A DNA stretch of 64,000 nt from Georgenia wutianyii (GTDB lineage Bacteria > Actinomycetota > Actinomycetes > Actinomycetales > Actinomycetaceae): NCBI RefSeq assembly GCF_006349365.1, contig NZ_CP040899.1:496001-560000 (forward strand), read 5' to 3'. The position numbers and the translations under genes were made by a program. This document shows positions 24,784-33,616 of this stretch, piece by piece; positions within the stretch are counted from its first letter, which is position 1, and each line of letters starts with the position of its first letter. The notes beneath the pieces were generated by a model. It saw nothing but the letters and a program-made list of their open reading frames with translations, was not told the origin of the DNA and searched no databases.

Positions 24784-27489
24784 GTGAACACCGACACGAG
24801 TACCCCGGTAGAACGGCCGGCGGTCGACGAGACCCGCCGCTCGGAGATCGACGCGCTCGTCGCCCGCGCGCAGCAGGCGGCGGCGGAGTACGACTCCTTC
24901 ACCCAGGAGGACGTCGACCGCATCGTCAAGAAGGCGTCCGTCGCGGCGTTGAACCAGCACGGCGTGCTGGCCCAGCTGGCGGTCACCGAGACCGGCCGCG
25001 GCGTCTTCGAGGACAAGGCGGTGAAGAACATCTTCTCCTGCGAGCACGTGACGAACTCGATGGCGGACATGCGCACCGTCGGCATCGTGGCTCGCGACGA
25101 GATCAACGGCATCGTCGAGATCGCCGAGCCCGTGGGCATCGTCGCCGGCATCACGCCGGTGACCAACCCGACCTCGACGGCGATCTTCAAGGCCCTCATC
25201 ACGCTCAAGACCCGCAACCCGATCATCTTCGCCTTCCACCCCTCGGCGCAGGAGTCCTCCGTCGCGGCCGCCCGGGTGGTGCGGGACGCCGCCGTCGCGG
25301 CCGGCGCGCCCGAGCACTGCATCCAGTGGATCAGCGCGCCGTCGATCGACGCGACGAGCGAGCTCATGCACCACCCGGACGTCGCGATGATCCTCGCGAC
25401 AGGAGGCAACGCGATGGTCAAGGCCGCCTACTCCTGCGGGAAGCCCGCCCTCGGCGTCGGTGCCGGCAACGTGCCGGCCTGGATCGAGGCGACGGCGAAC
25501 CTGCCCCGCGCGATCAACGACGTCGTGCTGTCCAAGGCGTTCGACAACGGCATGGTCTGCGCCTCCGAGCAGGCCGTCATCATCGACACCACCCGCTACG
25601 ACGAGGCCATGGCCGAGTTCGCGCGCCTGCATGCCTACCGGGTGAACGCCGCCGAGAAGGCGATGCTCGAGCGGTTCATCTTCGGCGTCGAGGCCGGGGA
25701 GGAAGCCCGTGAGGGAGCCCGCCTCAACGCAGCCGTCGTCGGACGCAGCCCGCAGTGGATCGCGGAGCAGGCGGGCTTCTCCGTCCCGGCGGACACCTCG
25801 ATCATCCTCGTCGAGGTCGACGCCGTGGGCCCCGCCCAGCCGCTCACCCGCGAGAAGCTGTGCCCGGTGCTGGCAGTCCTGCGCGCCGACGGGCGCGAGG
25901 AGGGCATGCGGATGGCCGAGCAGATGGTCGAGCTCGACGGACTGGGCCACAGCGCCGCCATCCACACGCAGGACGAGGCGGTGGTCGAGGAGTACGGCTC
26001 GCGGGTCAAGGCCGTGCGCGTCATCTGGAACTCCCCGGCGTCCCTCGGCGGGATCGGCAACATCTACAACTCCTTCATGCCCTCCCTCACCCTGGGCTGC
26101 GGCAGCTACGGCGCGAACTCCGTCGCCGGGAACGTCTCGGCGGCCAACCTCATCAACATCAAGCGGATCGGCCGGCGCAACAACAACCTCCAGTGGTTCA
26201 AGGTGCCGGCGAAGACCTACTTCGAGCCCAACGCCATCCGCTACCTGGAGGACATGGTCGGGGTCAACCGCGTCACCATCGTCACCGACGCGACGATGAC
26301 CCGCCTCGGCTTCGTCGACCGCGTGCTCGACGTCCTGGGCCGCCGACCCGGCAAGGTCGCCCTGCAGATCATCGACAACGTCGAGCCCGAGCCGTCGATC
26401 ACGACGGTCGAGCGCGGCGCGCAGGCGATGCGCGAGTTCGGCCCGGACACGATCATCGCTCTCGGCGGTGGCTCGCCGATGGACGCGGCCAAGGTCATGT
26501 GGCTGCAGTACGAGCACCCCGACGTCGTCTTCACCGACATCCGCGAGAAGTTCTTCGACGTGCGCAAGCGGGCGTTCAAGTTCCCCGCCCTCGGGGAGAA
26601 GGCCAAGCTCGTGTGCATCCCGACGACGTCGGGCACGGGTGCGGAGGTCACCCCGTTCGCGGTCATCACCGACCCGGTGACCGGCGTGAAGTACCCGCTG
26701 GCGGACTACGCGCTCACCCCGACGGTCGCGATCGTCGACCCGGTGCTCACCGGTGGGATGCCGGCGTCGCTCGCCGCGGACTCCGGCTTCGACGCCCTCA
26801 CCCACGCCACCGAGGCGTACGTGTCGGTCTACGCCAACGACTTCACCGACGGCATGGCGCTGCACGCGATCCGGCTGATCTTCGAGAACCTCGAGGCGTC
26901 GGTGAAGGGTGGCCCCGACGCGGACAGGGCGCGGGAGAAGATGCACAACGCCGGGACGATCGCCGGCATGGCGTTCGGCAACGCGTTCCTCGGCATCGTC
27001 CACGCGATGGCGCACACCATCGGCTCGACGTTCGGCCTGGTCCACGGGCGGACGAACGCCACGCTGCTGCCGCACGTCATCCGCTACAACGGCACCGTGC
27101 CGACCAAGCTCACGAGCTGGCCGAAGTACGAGTCCTACGTGGCTCCCGAGCGGTTCCAGCAGATCGCCGAGGCCCTCGGGCTCCCGGCGAGCACCCCGGA
27201 GGAGGGCGTGGAGTCCTACGCCCGGGCGGTCGAGCAGCTGCGCACGGCTGTGGGCATCCCGCCGTCGTTCGCGGCGCAGGGGGTGGACGAGCAGGAGTTC
27301 ATCGGGGGCCTGGACGACCTCGCGATGCGCTCCTACGAGGACCAGTGCGCACCGGCCAACCCGCGCATGCCGATGCTCGAGGACATGAAGGACCTCATGG
27401 CCGCGGCCTACTACGGCGTCTCGTTCACCGAGGTGCGTGAGCGCCGCGCCGCCGAGGTGGCAGCCGCCGCGGAGCCGGTCGAGGCGTGA
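24784..27489 (+). CDS. adhE: Bifunctional acetaldehyde-CoA/alcohol dehydrogenase
   Basis: A 901-residue two-domain enzyme. The N-terminal aldehyde dehydrogenase half (about 20-440) has the catalytic cysteine in NGMVCASEQ (Cys259). The C-terminal iron-dependent alcohol dehydrogenase half (about 465-880) has GGGSPMDAAKVMW and metal-site histidines in HAMAHTIGS (His740, His744) and LVHGRTNA (His754). It reduces acetyl-CoA to ethanol with NADH, regenerating NAD+ without oxygen, so the organism is likely a facultative fermenter. AdhE normally assembles into spirosomes. The start is GTG after ACGGAG. Confidence 0.96.
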   Translation: MNTDTSTPVERPAVDETRRSEIDALVARAQQAAAEYDSFTQEDVDRIVKKASVAALNQHGVLAQLAVTETGRGVFEDKAVKNIFSCEHVTNSMADMRTVGIVARDEINGIVEIAEPVGIVAGITPVTNPTSTAIFKALITLKTRNPIIFAFHPSAQESSVAAARVVRDAAVAAGAPEHCIQWISAPSIDATSELMHHPDVAMILATGGNAMVKAAYSCGKPALGVGAGNVPAWIEATANLPRAINDVVLSKAFDNGMVCASEQAVIIDTTRYDEAMAEFARLHAYRVNAAEKAMLERFIFGVEAGEEAREGARLNAAVVGRSPQWIAEQAGFSVPADTSIILVEVDAVGPAQPLTREKLCPVLAVLRADGREEGMRMAEQMVELDGLGHSAAIHTQDEAVVEEYGSRVKAVRVIWNSPASLGGIGNIYNSFMPSLTLGCGSYGANSVAGNVSAANLINIKRIGRRNNNLQWFKVPAKTYFEPNAIRYLEDMVGVNRVTIVTDATMTRLGFVDRVLDVLGRRPGKVALQIIDNVEPEPSITTVERGAQAMREFGPDTIIALGGGSPMDAAKVMWLQYEHPDVVFTDIREKFFDVRKRAFKFPALGEKAKLVCIPTTSGTGAEVTPFAVITDPVTGVKYPLADYALTPTVAIVDPVLTGGMPASLAADSGFDALTHATEAYVSVYANDFTDGMALHAIRLIFENLEASVKGGPDADRAREKMHNAGTIAGMAFGNAFLGIVHAMAHTIGSTFGLVHGRTNATLLPHVIRYNGTVPTKLTSWPKYESYVAPERFQQIAEALGLPASTPEEGVESYARAVEQLRTAVGIPPSFAAQGVDEQEFIGGLDDLAMRSYEDQCAPANPRMPMLEDMKDLMAAAYYGVSFTEVRERRAAEVAAAAEPVEA

Positions 27490-27494
27490 CCCTG

Positions 27495-27526
27495 CGCGAG
27501 CCGCGGCCTCAGGGCCGCGGCTCGCG
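27495..27526. terminator. 14-bp perfect hairpin between convergent adhE and xseA
   Basis: The arms 27495-27508 and 27513-27526 are complementary over 14 bases around GAGCCGCGGCC, with a TCAG loop. The right arm covers the last codons of xseA, and the loop contains part of its stop codon. It serves as terminator for both genes. Confidence 0.8.
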
Positions 27527-28738
27527 GACCTCGACGGTCACGTGGCCGCCGGCGACCCGTGCGTCGAGCACGTCGCCGGCGGTCACGTCGTCGGGGTCGC
27601 GCACGACGGCGCCGGACCCGGTGCGCAGCACCGCGTAGCCGCGCTCGAGGGTGGCCAGCGGCGAGAGCGCCCGCAGGTGCCCGCGCTGTGACTCCAGGGC
27701 CGCGGTGCTGCGCTCGAGGCGCGTCGTCGTCGCGTGGCGCAGGGCGGTGAGGAGGCGGGCGACGTCGGTGGCGCGGCTGGTGACCATCGTCGTCGGGTCG
27801 GCGAGCACGGGCCGGGAGCGGAACGCCGCGAGCACGGCCTGCTCGGACTGCAGCCGGCCGACGACGCTCGCGCGCAGCCGCTGCCGGGCGAGGAGGACGC
27901 CGCGGCGCTCCTCGGCGACGTCCGGGACCACCCGCCGGGCGGCGTCTGTGGGGGTCGAGGCGCGGTAGTCGGCGACGAGGTCGAGCAGGGGCGTGTCGGT
28001 CTCGTGCCCGATGGCGGAGACGAGGGGGGTGCGGCACGCCGCCGCGGCCCGCACGAGCTGCTCGTTGGAGAACGGCAGGAGGTCCTCGACCGACCCGCCG
28101 CCGCGGGCGACGACGATGACCTCGACCTCGGGGTCGGCGTCGAGCTCGGCGATCGCCTGGCTCACCTGGGCGACCGTGCCGACGCCCTGGACGGCGACCT
28201 CGCGGATCGCGAAGCGCACCCCAGGCCAGCGCTCGCGGGCGTTGACGACGACGTCGTGCTCGGCCTTGGACTCCCGGCCGCAGACGAGGCCGACGCACGC
28301 CGGGAGGAAGGGCAGGGGCACCTTGCGCTCGGGGGAGAAGAGGCCCTCGGCGGCGAGCACCCGCTTGAGGTGCTCGATCCGGGCGAGCAGCTCACCGAGC
28401 CCGACGGCGCGCACCTCCCGGGCGTGCAGGGACAGGGCGCCGTTCTTGAGGTAGAAGTCCGGCTTCGCGTGGACGACGACGCGCGTTCCCTCGCTGACGT
28501 CGGGCAGGTCCCGGGCGGCGATCTTCACCGGCAGCGACATGTCGACGTCGGCGTCGCGCAGCGTGAGGAACGCCGTGCCGGCGCCGGGGCGGCGGCTGAG
28601 CTGGACGATCTGCCCCTCGACCCACACGGGGGACATGCGCGCGACGTACGCGGCGATCTTGCGCGAGAGGAGCCGCACGGGCCACGGCTGCTCCGCGGTC
28701 GTCTCGCCCGCGCGCTCGGGCAGCGGCTCGCCGGTCAC
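27509..28738 (-). CDS. xseA: Exodeoxyribonuclease VII large subunit
   Basis: 409 residues: an OB-fold DNA-binding domain (about 25-120, WPVRLLSRKIAAYVARMSPVWVEGQIVQL), the catalytic domain with GLVCGRESKAEHDVV and VVARGGGSVEDLLPFSNEQLVRA, and a C-terminal coiled coil of arginine-rich repeats. It forms the nuclease core with XseB. I start at the GTG giving VTGEPLPERAGETTAEQPWP, in line with relatives; an in-frame GTG 32 codons upstream would add an unlikely Arg/Pro-rich stretch. It is divergent from ispH. Confidence 0.93.
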   Translation of the reverse strand: MTGEPLPERAGETTAEQPWPVRLLSRKIAAYVARMSPVWVEGQIVQLSRRPGAGTAFLTLRDADVDMSLPVKIAARDLPDVSEGTRVVVHAKPDFYLKNGALSLHAREVRAVGLGELLARIEHLKRVLAAEGLFSPERKVPLPFLPACVGLVCGRESKAEHDVVVNARERWPGVRFAIREVAVQGVGTVAQVSQAIAELDADPEVEVIVVARGGGSVEDLLPFSNEQLVRAAAACRTPLVSAIGHETDTPLLDLVADYRASTPTDAARRVVPDVAEERRGVLLARQRLRASVVGRLQSEQAVLAAFRSRPVLADPTTMVTSRATDVARLLTALRHATTTRLERSTAALESQRGHLRALSPLATLERGYAVLRTGSGAVVRDPDDVTAGDVLDARVAGGHVTVEVREPRP

Positions 28739-28885
28739 GGGCGCGCTCCGTCGCCGAGCGGGTGGCCGCCGGCGCGCGCGGGGCCGGCGCGGAGGGCGGT
28801 GTGGGGGGTGTCCACGTGGGGTCGCATCGCTCACAGCATGCCACCGAGGGACGACGTTCCTTGCTCCGCACCGTAGCCTGGTGAG

Positions 28886-30022
28886 GTGACCACCCCGCCT
28901 TTCGATGCTGCCCAGGGCGACCGAACGCCCGACCGTCCCAAGGTCCAGTCGCTCGCCGGGGCCTCCGCCTTCCCCGACGCCGTGCCGGCCCGCACCCCGG
29001 GCGTCACTGCCGTCCCCGGCCGCCGGATCCTCCTCGCCGCGCCGCGCGGGTACTGCGCGGGCGTCGACCGTGCCGTCGACGCGGTGGAGAAGGCGCTGGA
29101 GCACTACGGCGCACCGATCTACGTCCGCAAGGAGATCGTCCACAACAAGTACGTCGTCGAGACGCTCACCGAGCGCGGGGCGATCTTCGTCGACGAGACC
29201 GACGAGGTGCCCGAGGGTGCACGCGTCGTCTTCTCCGCCCACGGTGTCTCCCCGGCGGTCCACGCCGCGGCCGCCTCCCGCAACCTCGCGACGATCGACG
29301 CGACCTGCCCCCTGGTGACGAAGGTGCACAAGGAGGCCGTGCGCTTCGCCGGCGACGACATGGACATCCTCCTCATCGGCCACGACGGCCACGAGGAGGT
29401 CGAGGGCACCCAGGGCGAGGCGCCGGACCACATCCAGGTCGTCAACTCCCCGGACGAGGTCGACCAGGTCGTCGTGCGCGACCCCTCGCGCGTCGTGTGG
29501 CTGTCGCAGACGACGCTGTCCGTCGACGAGACGATGGAGACCGTCCGGCGACTGCGTGAGCGCTTCCCCGCGCTGCAGGACCCGCCGAGCGACGACATCT
29601 GCTACGCCACGCAGAACCGCCAGGTCGCGGTCAAGCGGATGGCCCCGGAGTGCGACGTCGTCATCGTCGTCGGCTCGTCGAACTCCTCGAACTCGGTGCG
29701 GCTCGTCGAGGTCGCCCTCGAGGCCGGTGCCCGCGCCTCCTACCGCGTGGACAGGGCCGACGAGATGGACCTCGCGTGGTTCGACGGCGCGACGACGGTC
29801 GGACTCACGTCCGGCGCGTCGGTGCCCGAGATCCTCGTGCGCGACGTCGTCACCCGGCTCGGCGAGCTCGGCTTCGGGGAGGTCGAGGAGGTCCGTACGG
29901 CGACGGAGGACATCACGTTCTCGCTGCCGAAGAACCTGCGCGCCGACCTCAAGGCCGCCGGCGGCCCCGCCGACCGGCCACGTCGCGGGGGACGTCGCGC
30001 GTTGCGCGTCGAGGCCCGCTGA
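28886..30022 (+). CDS. ispH: 4-Hydroxy-3-methylbut-2-enyl diphosphate reductase
   Basis: 378 residues. The three iron-sulfur cysteines are Cys57 in APRGYCAGV, Cys141 in [10 protein letters not shown] and Cys239 in [11 protein letters not shown]. The enzyme makes isopentenyl and dimethylallyl diphosphates in the last step of the MEP pathway, which feeds prenyl transferases such as the one at 20.5 kb. The N-terminal 45 residues before [12 protein letters not shown] are a variable extension. The C-terminus is a basic tail. Confidence 0.96.
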   Translation: MTTPPFDAAQGDRTPDRPKVQSLAGASAFPDAVPARTPGVTAVPGRRILLAAPRGYCAGVDRAVDAVEKALEHYGAPIYVRKEIVHNKYVVETLTERGAIFVDETDEVPEGARVVFSAHGVSPAVHAAAASRNLATIDATCPLVTKVHKEAVRFAGDDMDILLIGHDGHEEVEGTQGEAPDHIQVVNSPDEVDQVVVRDPSRVVWLSQTTLSVDETMETVRRLRERFPALQDPPSDDICYATQNRQVAVKRMAPECDVVIVVGSSNSSNSVRLVEVALEAGARASYRVDRADEMDLAWFDGATTVGLTSGASVPEILVRDVVTRLGELGFGEVEEVRTATEDITFSLPKNLRADLKAAGGPADRPRRGGRRALRVEAR

Positions 30023-30064
30023 CCTCCTTCTTCTTCCGGGCGCGGCCTCGCGTCCGGGATCTGG

Positions 30065-30094
30065 TCCATCAGCGTCCATCAGCGTCCAGCAGCA
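30065..30094 (+). repeat. Three 10-bp direct repeats before the acyl-CoA ligase promoter
   Basis: TCCATCAGCG occurs twice in succession, followed by TCCAGCAGCA. The 10-bp period equals about one helical turn, so a protein could contact each unit on the same DNA face. It lies just upstream of the tandem palindrome. Confidence 0.45.
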
Positions 30095-30102
30095 TGCGAC
30101 CT

Positions 30103-30129
30103 TACGGCCCCGTAGGTTACGGTGGCGTA
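30103..30129. promoter_or_regulatory. Tandem TACG-N4-CGTA operator upstream of the acyl-CoA ligase
   Basis: TACGGCCCCGTA (30103-30114) and TACGGTGGCGTA (30118-30129) are two palindromic sites with a 15-base start-to-start spacing, 43 bases before the ATG. The layout is the same as that before the hemolysin-III gene at 20428-20454. TetR-type lipid regulators commonly use such sites; none with this assignment is encoded next to either copy. Confidence 0.68.
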
Positions 30130-30172
30130 GGCGCCAGCTGGTGGCGCCGTCGAACCGTAGAGCAGAGCACCA

Positions 30173-31828
30173 ATGGCACCTGACGCCTTCACCGTCCCCG
30201 CCCTCACCGTTCCCGACCTCCTCGCCGACGCCGCCGGGTCGGTGCCGGACAACGTCGCGCTGGACTTCCTCGGGGCGAGCACCACCTATCGCGAGCTCGC
30301 GGACCAGGCCGACCGGGCCGCCGCGGTGCTCGCCGCCGCCGGTGTGCGGGCCGGGGACCGGGTGGCCCTCGTGCTGCCCAACTGCCCCCAGCACGTCGTC
30401 GCCTTCTACGGCGCGCTCCGCCTCGGTGCCGTCGTCGCCGAGCACAACCCGCTCGCCTCCCCGACCGAGCTGCAGGCGCAGCTCGCCGCCCACGGGGCCG
30501 ACGTCGTCGTCGCCTGGGAGAAGTCCCTGGACAAGGTCTGCCCCGGCGGTGACCTCCAGGGCCGCACGGTGCTGGCGGTCGACCTCACCGCTGCGCTCCC
30601 GCGTCGCTCCCGCTTCCTCCTGCGGCTGCCGGTGCCCGCCGCCCGCGCGCAGCGCGAGGCCATGCGCGGACCGGTCCCCAGCGGTGTCGCGAGCTGGGAC
30701 CGTCTGGTGCGCCGCACCGCGCCGCTGCCCGCCGACCACCCGGGCCCGGCGCAGGAGGACACCGCCGTGCTCCTCCACACCGGCGGCACCACCGGCACCC
30801 CCAAGGCCGTGGCCCTCACCCACCGCAACCTCGTGGCCAACGTCGCCCAGAGCGCGACCTGGATCTCCGGGCTGCGCTACGGCGAGGAGGTCTTCACCGC
30901 GGTGCTGCCCTTCTTCCACGCCTTCGGCCTCACGCTGTGCCTCACCACCGCCGTGCGGCTCGGGGCCACCCAGCTCGTCTTCCCCAAGTTCGACGTCGAC
31001 ATGGTCCTCGCCGGCACCCGCCGCCGGCCGGTGACGTTCTTCGGTGGCGTGCCCCCGATGTTCGCTCGCCTCGCCGCGGCCGCCGAGGAGCGGGACGTGG
31101 ACCTCACCTCGGTGCGCTTCGCGATCTCCGGTGCCATGTCCCTGGACCGCGAGGTCGCCGCGACGTGGGAGCGGGTCACCGGAGGCCTCATCATCGAGGG
31201 CTACGGCATGACCGAGACCTCCCCCGTCGCCCTGGGCAACCCGCTCAGCCCGGAGCGCCGCCCCGGTGCCCTCGGCCTGCCGTTCCCCGGCACCGAGATC
31301 CGCATCGTCGACCCGGAGAACCCCGCCGTCGACATGCCCGAGGGGGAGACCGGGGAGCTGCTCATCCGGGGCCCGCAGGTGTTCGCCGGCTACTGGCAGA
31401 ACCCCGAGGCGACGGCGGAGGTCATGCTCGAGGGCGGCTGGCTGCGCACCGGGGACCTCGTGCACCGGGACGCCGACGGCTTCGTCACCCTCGCCGACCG
31501 CCGCAAGGAGCTCATCATCAGCGGCGGGTTCAACGTCTACCCCTCGCAGGTGGAGGACGCGGTCCGGGCGATGCCGGGCGTGCGCGACGTCGCCGTCGTC
31601 GGGCTTCCCGACGGGCACCGCGGGGAGAGCGTCGTCGCCGCGCTCGTGCTCGAGCCGGGCGCGCACGTCGACCTCGGCGCGGTGCGCCGCTGGGCCGAGG
31701 ACAAGCTCTCGCACTACGCGATGCCGCGCTCGGTCGCCGTGCTCGAGGACCTGCCGCGCTCCCAGCTCGGCAAGGTGCTGCGGCGCGTCGTGCGCGAGCA
31801 GCTCATGGCCAAGAACCGGCACCGCTGA
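30173..31828 (+). CDS. Long-chain fatty-acid-CoA ligase / AMP-binding enzyme
   Basis: 551 residues of the adenylate-forming superfamily. The P-loop reads LLHTGGTTGTPKAVALTHRN (about 198-217), the A5 motif is EGYGMTETSPV and the A8-A10 region contains LRTGDLVHRDADGF and the lysine in PRSQLGKVLRR. Such enzymes activate fatty acids to acyl-CoA for degradation or lipid synthesis. The shared operator with hemolysin III supports a role in membrane-lipid metabolism. Chain length preference cannot be told. Confidence 0.9.
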   Translation: MAPDAFTVPALTVPDLLADAAGSVPDNVALDFLGASTTYRELADQADRAAAVLAAAGVRAGDRVALVLPNCPQHVVAFYGALRLGAVVAEHNPLASPTELQAQLAAHGADVVVAWEKSLDKVCPGGDLQGRTVLAVDLTAALPRRSRFLLRLPVPAARAQREAMRGPVPSGVASWDRLVRRTAPLPADHPGPAQEDTAVLLHTGGTTGTPKAVALTHRNLVANVAQSATWISGLRYGEEVFTAVLPFFHAFGLTLCLTTAVRLGATQLVFPKFDVDMVLAGTRRRPVTFFGGVPPMFARLAAAAEERDVDLTSVRFAISGAMSLDREVAATWERVTGGLIIEGYGMTETSPVALGNPLSPERRPGALGLPFPGTEIRIVDPENPAVDMPEGETGELLIRGPQVFAGYWQNPEATAEVMLEGGWLRTGDLVHRDADGFVTLADRRKELIISGGFNVYPSQVEDAVRAMPGVRDVAVVGLPDGHRGESVVAALVLEPGAHVDLGAVRRWAEDKLSHYAMPRSVAVLEDLPRSQLGKVLRRVVREQLMAKNRHR

Positions 31829-31924
31829 TCCCTGCTGGGCGGGTCCGTCCGCCCGTGCCGGGCGAAAGTCCGGTGGCCTCGACCTCTTTCCATATCGCTG
31901 CCGCACCCCTATCGTGCACTCCAG

Positions 31925-31938
31925 GTGACATGCGTCAC
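31925..31938. promoter_or_regulatory. GTGA-N6-TCAC (Crp/GlxR-like) site upstream of oppA
   Basis: GTGACATGCGTCAC keeps both half-sites of the Crp-family pattern TGTGA-N6-TCACA, lacking only the outermost bases. It is centred about 38 bases before the oppA start codon. Actinomycete GlxR/Crp proteins commonly control uptake genes through such sites. Confidence 0.55.
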
Positions 31939-31969
31939 GCCTGTCACTCGGGCCTCGGGGGGAGCAACG

Positions 31970-33592
31970 ATGAAGAAGCACGCACGAGTGATGGTGGCGG
32001 CGTTGGCCGTCACGTCCTTCGGCCTCGCGGCCTGCAGCGGGGACGGCGACGACGGCGGCGACGGGGGCGAGACGACGACCGGTACGAGCACGGGCGTCGT
32101 CTCCATCAACGGCACCGAGCCGCAGAACCCGCTCATCCCCACCGACACCAACGAGGTCGGGGGCGGTGACATCGTCGACCTCCTCTTCGCCGGTCTCGTG
32201 CGCTACGAGAGCGACGGCACGGTGGTCAACGAGGTCGCGGAGTCCATCGAGACCGAGGACAACCAGAACTTCACCATCACCATCGAGGACGGCTGGACGT
32301 TCTCCGACGGCACCCCGGTGACGGCGCAGAGCTTCGTCGACGCGTGGAACTACGGCGCGCTGCTGAGCAACCAGCAGAACTCCAGCTACTTCTTCGAAAG
32401 CATCGAGGGGTTCTCCCTCGAGGAGGACTCCGAGCTCACCGGCCTGGAGGTCGTCGACGACCTGACGTTCACCGTGGCGCTCACGCAGCCCGAGTTCGAC
32501 TTCCCGCTGCGGCTCGGGTACGCGGCGTACTACCCGCTGCCCGAGTCGGCGTTCGAAGACATGGAGGCCTTCGGGGAGAGCCCGGTGGGCAACGGCCCGT
32601 ACATGCTCGCCGGGCCGGACGCCTGGGAGCACAACGTCCAGATCGAGCTCGTCCCCAACGAGGAGTACGCCGGGGACGTCCCCGCCCAGAACGGCGGGGC
32701 GCGAGTGGTCTTCTACGACAACCTCGACACCGCCTACAACGACCTCATCGCCGGCAACCTCGACGTCATGGACGAGATGCCCTCGGCGGCCCTCGCGACG
32801 TTCGAGGAGGAGCTCGGCGACCGGGCCGTCAACCAGCCCGCCGCGCTCAACCAGACGCTCGGCGTGCCGTCCTACCTGCCCCAGTTCGCCGGCGAGGCGG
32901 GCCTGCTGCGCCGCCAGGCGATCTCCCTGGCCATCGACCGCGAGCAGATCGCCGAGACGATCTTCGCCGGCACCGTCACCCCGGCCGTCGACTACACCGT
33001 GCCGTCCATCGAGGGCTTCACCCCCGACGTGCCCGGCAACGCCGTCACCCAGTACGACCCGGAGCTCGCCGCCGAGCTGTGGGCCCAGGCCGAGGCGATC
33101 GAGCCGTGGGAGGGGACGCTGACGATCAGCTCCAACGCCGACGGTGACCACCAGGCCTGGATCGACGCCGTCAACAACTCCATCCGCAACACCCTGGGCA
33201 TCGACGCCGAGTTCGAGGCCTACCCGCAGTTCTCCGAGTTCCTCGACGCGCGGGACAACCAGGAGATCAGCGGGCTGTTCCGGGCCGGGTGGCAGGCCGA
33301 CTGGCCGTCGCTGGTCAACTTCCTCGCGCCGATCTACGTCACCGGTGCTGGATCGAACGACGCGTTCTACTCCAACCCCGACTTCGACGAGATCATTCGG
33401 GAGATCAACGCCTCGGAGACGCTCGAGCAGGCCAACGCCCTCGTCGTCGACGCCCAGGCGATCCTCTTCGAGGGCCTGCCCGGCATCCCGCTGTGGGTGG
33501 AGAACGCGGTGGGCGGGTACAGCGAGGACGTCGACAACGTCGAGTTCGCCTGGAACCGCCAGGTCGACGTCCCGTCGATCACGAAGAACTGA
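31970..33592 (+). CDS. Peptide ABC transporter substrate-binding lipoprotein (OppA/DppA-like)
   Basis: 540 residues. A lipoprotein signal (VTSFGLAAC, Cys about 24) is followed by an acidic Asp/Gly/Thr-rich linker and the SBP family 5 fold with SINGTEPQNPLIPTDTNE and DGWTFSDGTPVTAQSFVDAWNYG. It captures oligopeptides outside the cell for the permeases and ATPases that follow. A GGGGGGAG site lies five bases before the ATG. The four-gene unit appears to be a complete operon. Confidence 0.9.
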   Translation: MKKHARVMVAALAVTSFGLAACSGDGDDGGDGGETTTGTSTGVVSINGTEPQNPLIPTDTNEVGGGDIVDLLFAGLVRYESDGTVVNEVAESIETEDNQNFTITIEDGWTFSDGTPVTAQSFVDAWNYGALLSNQQNSSYFFESIEGFSLEEDSELTGLEVVDDLTFTVALTQPEFDFPLRLGYAAYYPLPESAFEDMEAFGESPVGNGPYMLAGPDAWEHNVQIELVPNEEYAGDVPAQNGGARVVFYDNLDTAYNDLIAGNLDVMDEMPSAALATFEEELGDRAVNQPAALNQTLGVPSYLPQFAGEAGLLRRQAISLAIDREQIAETIFAGTVTPAVDYTVPSIEGFTPDVPGNAVTQYDPELAAELWAQAEAIEPWEGTLTISSNADGDHQAWIDAVNNSIRNTLGIDAEFEAYPQFSEFLDARDNQEISGLFRAGWQADWPSLVNFLAPIYVTGAGSNDAFYSNPDFDEIIREINASETLEQANALVVDAQAILFEGLPGIPLWVENAVGGYSEDVDNVEFAWNRQVDVPSITKN

Positions 33593-33616
33593 CCCGGGCC
33601 GCCCCGAGGACCCGCG

